A DNA stretch of 64,000 bases, from contig OY987248.1 of the NCBI GenBank assembly GCA_963920765.1, positions 253,001-317,000 of the forward strand. The letters run 5' to 3'. Within the stretch, counting starts at the first letter, position 1. The number at the start of each line of letters is the position of its first letter. Source of the stretch: Ulota crispa (Eukaryota > Streptophyta > Bryopsida > Orthotrichales > Orthotrichaceae). The notes beneath the pieces were generated by a model. The model worked only from the letters and a program-made list of their open reading frames with translations. It had not been told where the DNA came from and did not search any database. Of this stretch, positions 23,201 through 34,566 are shown one piece after another. The translations under genes and the position numbers were made by a program.

Positions 23201-26200
23201 CCAAGTTCAGAAGGGTGCCTCCCGTGCTAGGTGCAATTTCGTGCTGCAAAGTACGTATCGGATAAAAGATCTACTTAGAGCTGCTAGTCATACAGATACA
23301 GAGTGATCAGTACCAGCTAGATGGGCTGATATTTGCTACAATAGTTGTCTTGGAATTGCCACCAAGCGAATCCTGCATTTCAAATTAAACAATAGTTTAA
23401 CAGCTTGCATATACTCCATCGACACTGTTGAGAATATTCTGAAGTGTTCGACTTGGAAATTTGATAAGCAACCGCATGTAAAGGAAGCTGCAAGGGAATT
23501 GTGCATGGGACTTCTCCATTTTGTTTTGAGGCTAAATATAAAGAAAGACAAAGGACAGGATTACCTCTTCAACGTCTGAATTATCTCAAGAACAAGAATA
23601 AAAACCTGACATCATAGGTATTCCCAATAGCCTCAAAGGTGTTTATAGCTGAAAACAGACAATGCCTGTAAGTTCTGTAACTGATATTTGAGGACTATAG
23701 GTGACATTGATGACATGGACTCTCAGCTTGAGCCAGGTTTCACGACCAGAAGACAAACATACCTGTAAGAGAAAAGTGAGCTTTGAATCACGGTATGGAA
23801 CATGTCTCTGTTTTCCATTGGCCGTGTCCACCAACACCATTATTACAAGCCTGCGGATCAACATTCACAACTTCAGCAAAACTTGTCTATTCTCGATTAG
23901 TATGTTCATGGCACCATGGCATGCGGGTGCAAATTTTAAGGGTCGGCTGTTTTAACTCTACGTACCCAAGGGTTGAAAGTGACTTATTGATACTAGCCGC
24001 CTCCTTTAATCGTTCACCTTCAGCACCAGAAGCTCTTTGCCTGCTGATTTCAAGACAAGAAGTCAAGCACCCGAAAATAACTTGCACAGCTCGTCATGCT
24101 ATATCATGTGCGAAGTACAAATAGCCCAGCATACGTCGATATTACCTTTCTGAACCTGCAAGATCAACAAGATTCAAACGACCAAAACGGAAATTAATCA
24201 TATCGTCGCACTCCCACTGCAACCACCGAACAAAAGAAAATTTAGGCCAAGTCCTTCAAAAGTCTTCAAATATAAGGTACTCTGTACCTGTACATGACGA
24301 CACTCTCAGCTGCAATCAAAAGGAAAACGTCAAAGGAATGCTCAAACCTGGCTTTCGATGATACATGTAAACACACTATGTGAGCGACTGCTCTCCTTGT
24401 TCATGTTGGTAGCAGCAACTTTTCTGTTAGCGGCACCCTGAAGAACAAGCAAAGGGAAAAGATGTGCACAAATGAGAAAAAAAACTACATCTCCATATGA
24501 ACTCTCAAGCCTACAAGGGGCCTTTAGTGGTACCACAAACTCTTTATCGCCACATTTCAAAAGCTAGCACTGACAGAGATGCTCCAGAGTTGATAAAAAA
24601 ATTTGAAGTACGGGCCAAGGCGAAAAGCTCGAAAAAAAAGGATTATTTGCGGTTTGTTAACATTGATATACCAAGACAATAGAAGCTTAGATTACGTAGA
24701 TGAAACAGCAATTCTAGTAGTCTCATTTACTCGAGATAATAAAGGTGATTCAGGTTCTGCTGTTAGAGTGCTAGTAAATGAATCTAGAACAACAAGCGTT
24801 GCAGACTTACCAAGAGGAGAAGATGAAGTACATCTCGAACATTCTGCACTTCGACTTCTAAAAGACCCTCGACATATACGCCCTTGTTGGCATCCTCTCG
24901 CATCTGTTGAAGTTTGGATCCATCAGTATGGAATCCCTTTAGATCAGAGTCAAAAATATCACCTTCAAAACTCAGAGAATGTCCCATAGATACGGCACTA
25001 CGTCATGCTTCATGAATGAGAGACTGAATAAACGGAAATTATTAAGTTCAGAGAGTATCCATAAGTACGAGGGACAAGGACCTGTAGGTTGGAGGAGGAT
25101 GGCTCCAGAAGGTCAGCAATCTGCTCATTATAAATCTCCAGGAAAGAGCACTTGCATTTGAATTTCAGGTTCTCATGTTTTTGTACTTCTTCAGCCTGCG
25201 GCAAACAGCAGCCTTAGAAGTTGGTGACAAGTATGGCGCCTTAATAACAACGAGTTTACAAGGATCCTCGTTGTGTGCCCTCTGAAAAAAGAATTTTGAA
25301 CAGCATACTACTAACTCCAATGTACTATCAAAATCTCTCATTGGCCTCTGGAAGACAATGGGATAATGGCTCCAAATTTGGAATGCTATATGAAATTGTC
25401 TTCGTTGAATGGACTGTGTTTAATAACCGAACACAAGGTCAGTGGACATACCATTTTTATCTCGGTAAACAGAGCCTCAAACACTCTCGGAGTCATTCCT
25501 CGATTGTCACTGGGTTGGTGATCAAGATCCGAGATGTCTCCAAGCATTGTGTGGGTTTTTCCACTACCTGTCTGTCAACAGATTCACATTCAGCTGCACT
25601 GGCTAATTACCTGAAAAGAAATCGTAAACACAGAAACCAAGATGACAGAATGTCACTTGTGTGAAGTTTCCAGCAAATCCATACCATGCACTTGAGTTCG
25701 GCTTGTTAAAAGAAGAACAACTTGATAGTCAGACCATAGATTCTGCTTACCTGGCCATACGCAAACATGCAACTATTGTACCCAGCTATACAATTTTCAA
25801 CCATAGGTAGTCCCGCCACTTGGAAGAGCTCCTCCTACACAATTTCCGAAGTGCTGATGCTTAGAATTCTTCGGACCTTCATGCTTTCATGTTGCACGGG
25901 ACAGACTCCTTCCCGTACGAATTGAAGGAGACATAAAATTTTAGTCGACTGCAACAAGTGCGTCCAATGTAGCAACAAGTAATGAAAGGAGCCTAACGTT
26001 GGGAACTGTCAGCTGACGAACTAGACACACTAGTAACCAAGTCCCTCCAACACTGCACGTTCTTGCAGTAGTAAGCTCCCAGCATAGTGCACGCATAACG
26101 TCTGCAGAATTCGTCGCCCACATTTCAGGCGACAGCCTAGCAATGCTAAAGCGATATCCATGACGAAGTAAAACCAGCGTGGCTGGTAAGCCAAGGAACG

Positions 26201-27581
26201 TACTTGAGATACGGATTCGCCGGCCACATGGTCAAACGTGAACCTCGTCTCGGGCTGTCCAATCCAGGTAAGGGTATGCGCGCTTTCCTGCTTCACACAA
26301 CTGGCATGACCGTGTTGGGTGGCTTCTGAAACATTTATCGGTCGCGTTCGAATCAAAACCTGCAAAGGGGAGTTTCAGCGATTTGTTAAACGCACAAACA
26401 GATGTCTCGTTTATGATTTATTGAGTAGCTGAAGACATTTCGCGAAGTACTGCTCAGCCAGCTATCGAAGAGAGGAGTATGTTGCATTTCAAATGATAAA
26501 CTCATCATCCTATATAGAATTACTGACGATGCTTCCTGGCCTGCAAAATTGCAACCTCAGCCACTCCTGTGAAATGCTCTAATAGTCTAACGTCTAGAAT
26601 AAATGCCCACTGAAAACGAAGGCGACAAGCGGAAATGCCAGGAAATTCAGATTAACAACTGACCTGCACATTGTGATCCTGCCAGAAAGTTGGATCAACC
26701 TCCAACCGAAAACGCGACTCCGTGACGAGCTGAGCTGCATGCTGGTTTTGGAACAGAGCCCGAACCCCAGAACCTCCAGGACCTGTGGCCCGCGTGCTCG
26801 GCAGCCCCGCTGCTGTCAATAATGCACTACTGAAGGTTGAAGAAGAAGAGCCTCCATGACGCTGCGATCGAGTTGCGCTTCGAGGTGTAGCGGCTGAGGT
26901 GACAGAGCCTAATGAGGTTAAGCTGCTCGTGAGCTCGGAGTGGCGAGGCATTCTTGACCGTCGCGGGGGCGATGGCAGGCTGTCAGCTCCCCCCTTCAGT
27001 GCTTGTCCCTGTCCCAACTTCACACTGTTCCATCTCGACTCCTTGCAACCAATACCAGAGAACGATGCCGATTGTTTGGTTGCCACGGCGTCCGGCGCAG
27101 CGTCAAGGCGGGGCTTGTCGAATTGAGTGCGTGTTAACGAGGGCGACCTAGCGTGCTTGGATCTTTTCTGCTTATCGGGCGATGCTCGCGACTGCCAAGT
27201 GAGCCTTGTTCTGCGTTTCGCAGCTCGCACTGGAGAAATGGCAGCACACTGCTCGACGTTCTTTCCCGATTCTGGAACAATGTCCCCGCCTCCCAATGCA
27301 GACGACGCAGGGTTCCGTTTCCTCCCCACCTGAATTGCCTTGGGCGGCGACAACTCGAACTCGTTGAAGTGGCCTCCTACAATTCCAGGGCCTAATGTCG
27401 GTGGTGAAAGAGCACTGTCACTTCCAGTTTCGTCCCGCGTTGTCACGAAGGCTAGGCGTGGCGTCCAGCCAGGAACTGATTGAGCACCATCCTCGCTACC
27501 AATGCTACACTCCTTCTCAAATTCCTCATACGCCAGCTTCTTCGGCGATGGCGGCTTCGAAAACATCCGAAGCGGATACAT
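10382..27581 (-). CDS. KIN12: kinesin-12 (phragmoplast-orienting type), 38 exons, about 3264 aa
   Basis: Predicted plus-end-directed microtubule motor of the plant kinesin-12 class, which acts at the phragmoplast and cortical division zone during cytokinesis. Joining GT-AG exons in frame gives an N-terminal extension (residues 1-303), a motor of about 360 residues, then about 2600 residues of coiled coil. The P-loop TGSGKTHT is at about 387-394, the switch I SSRSH at 511-515 and the switch [11 protein letters not shown] at 541-549. The motor ends [16 protein letters not shown], typical of kinesin-12. Of 37 introns, 30 are phase 0 and 7 phase 2 by my reading. The length exceeds Arabidopsis POK2 (about 2770 residues, from memory). 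A 200-N gap lies in the intron between exons 23 and 24, so a small exon could be missing. The class is secure; the POK1/POK2 subtype is inferred from size and architecture. Confidence 0.92.
11210..11237. repeat. (TA)n microsatellite in a KIN12 intron
   Basis: About 14 TA units lie in the intron between exons 35 and 36 (11107-11316). Confidence 0.9.
14372..17434 (-). CDS. KIN12: KIN12 exon 24: 1021-residue coiled-coil exon
   Basis: One uninterrupted 3063-bp exon, starting [14 protein letters not shown] after a TGCAG acceptor and ending TAIADDARQ before a GT donor. It is almost wholly coiled coil, with EE, KA, LE and RE pairs at heptad spacing. Long antisense ORFs on the plus strand here (for example 15840-16502) are shadows of the biased codons. 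The intron upstream contains the assembly gap, so continuity with exon 23 is inferred from phase 0 on both sides. Confidence 0.88.
17648..17847. other. assembly gap (200 N) in a KIN12 intron
   Basis: Exactly 200 unknown bases lie between T-rich flanks, inside the intron 17435-18075. The round number suggests a placeholder length, so the true intron size and any small exon inside it are unknown. Confidence 0.95.
18076..22439 (-). CDS. KIN12: KIN12 exons 15-23: first coiled-coil half
   Basis: Exons: 22335-22439, 21831-22066, 21631-21700, 21455-21508, 21268-21330, 21084-21163, 20799-20880, 20384-20509, 18076-20226. Eight short exons are followed by a single 2151-bp exon encoding 717 residues. 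The sequence is dominated by Glu, Lys, Leu, Arg and Gln with heptad patterning and few prolines, typical of a long dimerising stalk. Exon 23 starts [11 protein letters not shown] and ends LADDLQNQ before a GTACT donor. Confidence 0.88.
22593..26359 (-). CDS. KIN12: KIN12 exons 2-14: motor domain and neck
   Basis: Exons by position: 26204-26359, 25751-25834, 25452-25571, 25082-25195, 24811-24903, 24348-24437, 24146-24216, 23966-24040, 23763-23850, 23314-23372, 23119-23182, 22946-23011, 22593-22784. In order they encode [141 protein letters not shown] and [16 protein letters not shown]. The last two exons begin the neck and the first arginine-rich segment. Nucleotide-binding and switch residues are all present, so the motor should be active. 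Every listed junction has GT and AG and preserves frame. Confidence 0.9.
26664..27581 (-). CDS. KIN12: KIN12 exon 1: N-terminal extension
   Basis: Exon 1 encodes about 306 residues rich in Ser, Pro, Arg and Gly, with no predicted fold. It begins with two candidate starts, ATG at 27581 and ATG at 27566; the second gives [11 protein letters not shown] and may be the real one. A conserved-looking start block is followed by low-complexity Ser/Thr/Arg runs. The exon ends in DHNVQ just before a GTCAGT donor, so the first motor strand (VQVLIRTRP) is split between exons 1 and 2. Such extensions before the motor occur in POK-type kinesins and are candidates for phosphorylation. Confidence 0.88.
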
Positions 27582-28050
27582 CCCTCCTCTCGAGCTCCGC
27601 CCTGCCCCCTGTCGTCCTCCTCACACCTCCTTTCGCTCCGCCTCTTCTTCCACACCCCTCCCCCTCACCATCACCCCGTCCTCCTCTGCATAGACCAAAT
27701 TCACCTCCTTGCACCACTCTCTGCCTCCAACGCTCACCACATTGCTTGCGCACGCATCGCTTACCCAATCCTGTCACTGCCAGATCCGATGGACAGGTCC
27801 AAACGTAATGGTCCCAATCACTAAGTTCCGCAGAATGCCAACTTGCTGAATGTGGTAAGCTTACAACAAAGCAGTCTTCGTTCGGATTGTATGCTCTAAC
27901 TCAGTTAAGTTAATGGACTGTGCCCTCAGCTCTTTCCACACGCACGATCACGCGTAAAGTCTGTGCAGAAATCACCAGCTGTAGATGACACTCTACCGCA
28001 GAATAATAATTAAACATGGGCACCGTCTCTCCTCCCCACGTACGAAATGA
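27582..28050 (-). promoter_or_regulatory. probable 5' leader and promoter of KIN12
   Basis: Immediately upstream of the KIN12 start, the minus strand is strongly purine-rich (about 27590-27780, GGAGG and GAGGAG runs), typical of a plant 5' leader. A clear TATA box is not evident. The plus ORFs here (27395-27824) are Pro/Ser-rich readings of that leader and of the antisense of exon 1. Confidence 0.45.
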
Positions 28051-30511
28051 CGAGCTGCGTAATGAATCACCACGCCACGAATGCTATAGTACAATCTTCG
28101 AGGCAAGTTGGATGCTTGAGCGCCCAACTGCTACGACTACACCAGCGCAAAGACGGACAAGAAAAATTGCTTGGTTCGTCGTGCGTATCGTCGTTTCTTC
28201 CGCGGTTTCAGGATCTCCCTGGGCCCGCAACGTCTAACGGTAACCAGTTCGTGGGACCAGCATATCCGCCTTCCGAAGTCTTAGCGTGGTTTTCAAATTC
28301 TTTTCGCCATTTCTTCCCGGCGAAAATATCACTTGCCTACAGCCTTTCATTCTTGCTCTGGACAGGACAGGTTGGAGAAATCATCGTTTCCTCCGCCAGT
28401 CAAAAGACAACCTTTGGATCTTGGTCCAGACCTATTCTTGCGCACATCTGATTATTGCAGTTTGTTGATGAGCAGCAAGCTCTTCAATATTTGGAATTGC
28501 ATATGTCTTGGATGAAAACTAGCTAGCGAGGCAACACTCTGGAATGTAGGGAGCATCCGGAGAAGATGGCCACCGTCAGCCAATTCTGGTTCTTCTTTTT
28601 TTGTTTTTTTTGTTTTTCGTTGGTCGAGCTCAACACGCCCCCAAGAATGCATGAGCTTTGGGAAAAATGGAATGATCATTCATGTGTGCAAATTCACTTA
28701 GCAGGCTTATTGGCCTACTGAGCTGGTCTTATGTTTTAAGAAAGGGATTAGGCAATTTCATCCATTTTTCACAAATGCTTTGAAGGGTTAAAGGTAGCCA
28801 AAGTCAAATTTAGGTTAGATTATGGCAATGATTTGTCAAGAAAAAAGTGGCTAGACAAAGGGTTTATGTTAAGTGTGTAAGCTTATTCCGTGTATGACAC
28901 AAGGGAAACTCTATAAAGCACAATTGGATGATCATCATTATGTTTGGCAATAATCATGTCAAGTGCGGGTTATTTCAACGGGAATATTTGATTGAGGAGG
29001 GGACGGACTTTAATTCTAATTGTGAACCAAGTGATTCAAAGCTTAAGATTGTGTGGGAATTTATATGGGCCATTATGAAGTGTGGTAGAGCACATGTCCC
29101 CGTACATACTCATCAGTTCTATCAAAAGTATTGCCAATTGGCTGCTTTGAATGCTTTGAATGCGTGGTTGATCAATGCCGGCGACTATTATGTGTTTGAC
29201 GTGCAAATGCACACATACAGTGATTGTTCTATTTCTCACAACCAAAATTGCACAGAGTGGAGGAGCTAGTTAACAAAATATTTAATGGCAAAGCTTTAGG
29301 AAAAATAGAACACCTACTTGCAAAACATGTACAATTTCAAACTTCCTAGAAGCTTGAAATAGCACATTGAAATCTAAAATATGAGAATGCCGGAGCTATA
29401 GCACAACCATGCCATCAACCATGCCATCGCTCCATTTAGATGCCATTAATTGATGTGATACCACTGCTCCACTATGTCTTTATTGTTCCCCTAGAACCAT
29501 TTCAAAATTGGCCATCGCTCTAACCAATGTACAGGGTGTCAAGAAAACCGATTGAAACTTAAATCAGTCGGCTACATCGTGATTGAATTTTTGGTAAATT
29601 TCTAATCACAGTATAAATGAGTGTATAGGCAGTATCCGATGCATGCACTACAAAACCGGTTGAAATTGAGAAATGTACGATTTTTGCGGAAGAAGCTCAA
29701 AATCTCCCGCATGGAGCCTCCAACTCGTCCATCAATTGCGTGCCATTATTCATTGTGTGCTCCTCCTACAGACTTCTTCAATTAGGTTCTACGCCACGCA
29801 CGTATTAGTGTAGCTCATTACAAGTTGCACCGATTTTCCAGCAGAATGAAACCAACATTTATTCATCAATCTTGGCATTACAGTAATATGCCGTCGTAAA
29901 GGTGATCACGGTGAGTAGTGAGTTTCTTTTAACTTACTAAAGAGGCTGCCATCGTTAAATTTTCGCCTTCGAAACAGGGCGTTTCACAACAGTCAGTCAG
30001 TCAGTGTCTTCCTTTCGAATGCAACTCCTTCAGTCAGCATGTGGTATTTTGATCCGAGAACAGAAGATCGAAACTCAACGAAATTTGATTACCCGAATCG
30101 TGACGATCCAATTGGACGCATGCACGTGAGACTTGTGAAATACCGAATCCACTCCAGACCTCTTTCTAGCCCCTTTCTAGGTAGGTGATTTTGCAAGTGC
30201 TCAGAACTAGGGGTCAGATTCTTGAGTCACTGCGGCCTCGAAATGATGCCGGAGTAATTCTGCTTGTGAATGGTGCGGAGGAGATGATTGTACTTTAGTT
30301 TTCACCGAGGAGAGTCGACGATCTCTCTGGAAACAACAAAAGCTCTTGAATGCGAGTGTTGTGTTTTGCAATCACTGTCTACGAAGGATATGGGTCTCGC
30401 TATAAGTGCTTGCTTACAAACAGAAACAATAAATTTCGCACTAGACGTAATAGTAAATTATCACCACCTTCTCCAGCTCTTCGCCACCGACGACGACGGA
30501 CATGACGAGGC
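28051..30511. other. intergenic DNA, no gene recognised
   Basis: The sequence is of balanced composition to about 28.7 kb, then AT-rich. A T/TTG-rich tract lies at about 28595-28620. The plus ORFs 28047-28451 and 28928-29269 (113 codons) show no motif I can place. Two loosely similar ACCGATTGAAA/ACCGGTTGAAA segments occur near 29546 and 29656. I do not see a tRNA or a clear transposon end. Confidence 0.4.
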
Positions 30512-30868
30512 TCACTGCTGTGAATTAGAGCCATGATTACTTCCCTGAGAGGGTACTTGCGTTTGAGAGCGAGTTGAAGCTGAAGAAAGCCGAAAGCCCC
30601 CCGCCTCCTTCACCATCTCATCGATTCTTCTCTCTAGCTCCTCAAGCTGAGACCCCGTCTCGCTAATCTGCGCAAGAATGGAATCCGAAGCGGAAAAGAA
30701 AGTGGAATGCATGGCCTGGAGCTGGTGCTGCAAGCTTTCAGTGACGCCTTCGCTGCTACGGGAAGCAACATCGAGAGTCTCGCCTCCGAGTCCGACATGA
30801 TTCCACTGAGGCAGCTCATTCCGTTTAGGGCTTCTCGTCTCCGCCTCCATAGAATCTACAAAATCCAT
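30512..30868 (-). CDS. small coiled-coil protein, HSBP-like
   Basis: A single ORF of 118 residues. Residues about 45-92 form a compact coiled coil, including LQHQLQAMHSTFFSASDSIL and QISETGSQLEELERRIDEM. This resembles the pattern of heat-shock-factor-binding protein 1, in which an LLxQMQxxFxxxSDxI segment is followed by EMGxRIDELExxI. HSBP proteins bind trimeric heat-shock factors and damp the response. Two starts are possible, MDFVDSMEAE and the internal MEAETRSPKR; a GTAG between them could instead be intronic. The C-terminal tail is Ser/Gln/Asn-rich. The similarity is pattern-level from memory, so an unrelated small coiled-coil protein is possible. Confidence 0.5.
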   Translation of the reverse strand: MDFVDSMEAETRSPKRNELPQWNHVGLGGETLDVASRSSEGVTESLQHQLQAMHSTFFSASDSILAQISETGSQLEELERRIDEMVKEAGGFRLSSASTRSQTQVPSQGSNHGSNSQQ

Positions 30869-31580
30869 ACATCAACAGCAACTGTAATTCTTCTTCTCTA
30901 AATCAATTACAAGCTCTTAATTCATTGCGACTCCCTCGAGTTAAATCTGTAAAAAAACACGCATGCATGGCCAAGCACGATGCCGCGGTTAAATAAACGA
31001 ACCCTAATTTCTGCAGCAGCGTCAAGCACTCGCCAACAGAATATTGTCAGCTCTGGCACCAGACACGAAGTCCCTGGAACTCTCTCTCTCTCTCACTTTT
31101 TGTTCCTGCCAATCTGCCAAAAGTCCGAAGCTCGACAGAAAAAGGTGTTATGTTATGCACAAGCAAGAGTCTCAGATGGATTCTCCAAGAAAGCTCAATG
31201 TGCAGCAAGTACAAAAAAATGTCCAGGCACCTTGGATGTACCGTGGCATCTCATTACCGTGGCTCTATGACCGACCATCCACAGGGCGCTTGAGGACATG
31301 AAACCCTCGGTAGTCGGTATCAGGGTTTTTTTTCTGCCTTCTGAAATCACTTTATTCAATTTCGACCAGTGTATTTGCTTCCCTCTCAAAATTCTCCATA
31401 TCTGTGCTGATACATAAGCTTTTTATTGTTCATGAATAGTTCCAAAAAAAACCTGCTCGGTATCGATTCAAACAATGTTAACCCCTAAACATTGAAAAGG
31501 ACAATTATTGTCCTCTTAGTGCAAAAAAAACAATCTAAGGGTGGATTTACCAATACTAAATGGATGCTAATGAATTTATT
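30869..31580. other. upstream region of the HSBP-like ORF; no further gene
   Basis: This contains a (TC)n-like tract at about 31081-31095 and unassigned ORFs at 30980-31301 with no motif. Near 31483, TTAACCCCTAAACATTG resembles the left end of the TTAA-type elements, but I find no matching right end. Confidence 0.35.
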
Positions 31581-32225
31581 GATGCTACCTATGCTAAATG
31601 AAGTCACCATTACTCATTTAGCTCAGGTAAATGGGTTTGCCAACTCATCTTATTATACAAAAAAATAGTGAGTGTGTCGGTTTGATGAATCCATTTTTAG
31701 TTCAATTCCCACCTAAAAATAGAATAGAGTGCAAGTTTGACCAAAGTTTAAAAAATCAAACATAAACTAAAATACAATACAAATATGGACAAAATTAAAA
31801 GTGCAAAAGTTATAAATGGAATTTTTTTATTATACAAAAAAGTGGTATGTGTGCATGTGTGTGGCGGTTCAATGATAAATCCATTTTTAGTTTGATTTCC
31901 ACCTAAAAATAGAGTGAATCACAAGCCAAAGTAAAAATAAACATAGAGTGGAGTACAAGTTTGGACGAAAGTAAAAGTGCAAAATTTATAAAGGGAATTC
32001 TTTTAAATATAAATTTCAACCTATACTAAATGGATGTTAAATGTATGTTAAATGGATGTTAAATGGATGCTAAATGGATGCTAAATGGATGCTAAATGGA
32101 TGCTAAATGGATGCTAAATGGATGCTAAATGAATGCTAAACATATATTTTTTAGTTCAAATCTCAACCTATGCTAAATGGAGTCACCATTACTCATTTAG
32201 CTTAGCTAATTGGGTTTACCAAATA
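31580..32225. repeat. repeat unit flanked by direct repeats, with internal duplication
   Basis: A block of about 55 bp containing GTCACCATTACTCATTTAGC occurs at about 31584-31640 and again at 32170-32223. Between them, an approximately 100-bp segment with CCATTTTTAGTT and CCACCTAAAAATAGA is duplicated (about 31665-31760 and 31835-31930). The 11-bp minisatellite at 32027-32140 adjoins. There is no coding content. Confidence 0.65.
32027..32140. repeat. 11-bp minisatellite (TAAATGGATGC)n
   Basis: About ten tandem copies of TAAATGGATGC/T, with the central copies identical and the edge copies slightly diverged. Confidence 0.9.
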
Positions 32226-33390
32226 GTAATTGTTAGAAAAGTCAATGATATAATTTAGGGAGGTTTATGCACCAATTAATTTCAATTTTTTTATTACAAA
32301 TTTTTAGTTTATTTTGTGTATTAGACTTGGTCTTATGCCTACAAAATGTCATAACATTTTGTATTGAGAAACACATATTAAGAACTTAAAGTGAAAAGCT
32401 AACTTCAAGAAAGTTCTCATATAAAGCCATTATTTCATTGACTTTAATCTTCCATATACAAAATACATTTCAAATTGTGAATGGTAGAGCTTTAGATTTT
32501 AGTTAGCTTTAGGGAAGGGGAAGAGAAATGAAAAAAATGGCCAAAAATTGTGGTTTTAACAATCTTGATTAACATGTAACTAGTTTAACAAAGGTGAAGA
32601 AAATGGCAGTACGCACTTGTGCATTGACAAAAATTGTCATAGTATCATGAATTCCTCTTGGTTTTCAACTGTAGTCCACTCACTGCAAGTCTACAATAGT
32701 GCTAACCTGGTTTTGTGAAGCACTACAAGTAGAAAAGCATGTCCAAGATGCAATGTCTAAGGTACGATTTTGTACAAAGTGTGGCAACGGTGGTGCTCTT
32801 GAATGTCAAATATAGTCCAAAACTCTGCAAAGCAAATCCCTAGGTGTTCTACTAAACATATGTTGGAGCTTTTACGCCGTTGTGTTGATGTTGCTTGCAA
32901 GATCAGCCCCGTCACTGCTACCATGACGTTCATCCCAAGCAAGTTTAGCCCAAGCCCGTTCTAGTTTGGTTTGCCTTGTGTGCAATCGCTTCAATGCTTG
33001 ATCATGTTAAGGTTTGTTTCTTCTTACACCCTTAAATTGGAGAAGTGTTTTTTTGAGCTAGCGTTCAATCAAGACTGCACTTTTGAGCAGTTTGCCATTG
33101 AAGTGTTCTTGTTTGATTTTTGCTTGCAGGTGGCACTTGCAATTACATAATGATTTTTGTTTTAACTTGTCTTTTAGGTATTGGGTATGCCTTTGCAACT
33201 TTTTGGCAACCTTGGCCTAGTCTAGTTTTGCCCATTTGGTTTCCTTTGCTTGTGCGCATGCGGGCTGCCTTTGTCTCTTTCTCCATCGCCCCAAGGTACA
33301 ACTACAGGTACGCTTTTGAAACCTATTACAAAATAAATGAGAGATTATAATGGTTAAGATATCCCCATTACAGTACAGTACGTGGTTCAA
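32226..33390. other. AT-rich intergenic DNA, no gene recognised
   Basis: No supported coding exon. The plus ORF 33120-33350 is hydrophobic but short and without a family motif. I see no transposon termini. Confidence 0.4.
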
Positions 33391-34110
33391 TATAAAATTG
33401 AAATTGGAAAATAAAGAGAAAAGTCAAAATGTACCAATGCATTTTCAATAAGTGAATGCAAATTGAAATCAAGAAACAAAGAGGAAAGTTAGAATGTACC
33501 AATGTTTTTTCAATAAGTAAATGCAAATATATCAAAAACTCACAATTATAGTACTACAGCTTCTCCTAATTCATGAAAATGTGTGCAAACCACTCCGCTT
33601 AGAGTTTATTGAAATTTACGAGCACAAATGTCTCAATTCCTCTTTGTGATTCTGTCCGCGCATCCGCAATCTTGTCTGCGTATCTGCAATATTCGTACAA
33701 TGCCTACGTGCTTTACTAACAAGATGAGAAGGTTTGTCATGTTCATAAAATAATTATGATAGCAAATAGTTCATGAAAGAATTACAACTGCAAATAGTTC
33801 ATGAAAGAATTACGCTAGTTAGTTCACGAAGCTGGACTAGCTCAAAATAAAGGTTGTCAGAAGTGGGGAGACAAGCCTTGGGAAACAAAGAAGAAAGTCA
33901 GGCTTTTCAATTCCTCTCCTTGATCCTATCCGTTGTGATATTTGTACAATGCCTATGTGCGCTACTAATGAGATGAGAAGGTTTGTCGCGTTCCTAAAGA
34001 ATCACGACGGCAATTTAATTCATGAAAGAATTACAAAGGCGAATAGTTCATGAAGCTGGAATAGCTCAAAACAGAAGGTGTCAGAAGTTGGAAGACAAAC
34101 CTCAAGTTAT
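33391..34110. repeat. two local tandem duplications
   Basis: A segment of about 70 bp (with ATGTACCAATG and TTTTCAATAAGT) is duplicated around 33395-33530. A larger segment of about 200-260 bp is duplicated at about 33625-33885 and 33905-34110. Shared blocks of the second are ATGAGAAGGTTTGTC, TTCATGAAAGAATTAC and GCTGGAMTAGCTCAAAA. Neither copy has coding capacity. Confidence 0.7.
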
Positions 34111-34288
34111 CAGAGACTCATGATATGTGCGGCATTATAGCAATGCTCACGAATGTATTCAAATTAAATCACTGGGAAAGTTTAGCATCTTGCCAAGCCA
34201 ACTCAAATTCAAAAACGAGGTGGATTGGGCGCGTGGTTTTGAGCGCAGTCTTGAGCACCTTCAAAATCCAAAGCCCCTATTAGTTGAC

Positions 34289-34566
34289 CAATGTACAAGG
34301 AGTACTAGCATTTTGTTACAAACTAGCCAATTGATTTTGAGAGTTGCCAAATTGAATTCAAATTAAAGCTTAGGAAAAAACTGACCTTTTAAGGCAAAAA
34401 AGGAGAATATTCTTTATTTCTATAGGCTTAGCCGGGAGTATACTCTAAACAACCGGTTGGCCCAAGAGAATGTAGTATATTGGCCGGTTAAGCTTTAAAA
34501 ACTTCTCAGATTATGTAGTTGACTATTCTTACATTTACATGAACTGCGCTCACAAGACTTCCTTAC
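34289..34566. repeat. tandem unit 1 (uninterrupted copy of the transposon target)
   Basis: This unit of about 280 bp reads ACAAGGAGTACTAGCATTTT at its start and includes AATATTCTTTATTTCTATAG then GCTTAGCCGGGAGTATACTC. A second copy begins near 34567 but is broken by the CACTA element (34586-47115), by a TTAA element (47204-48131) and by a third insertion (about 48246-48847). Unit 1 therefore serves as an empty-site reference for all three. Confidence 0.75.

Noticed and set aside
27395..27824. Plus-strand Pro/Ser-rich ORFs as a gene divergent from KIN12
   Set aside because: They overlap exon 1 and the purine-rich leader in antisense; composition explains the open frames.
28928..29269. 113-codon plus-strand ORF as a gene
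   Set aside because: No motif and no composition change relative to the flanking AT-rich DNA.
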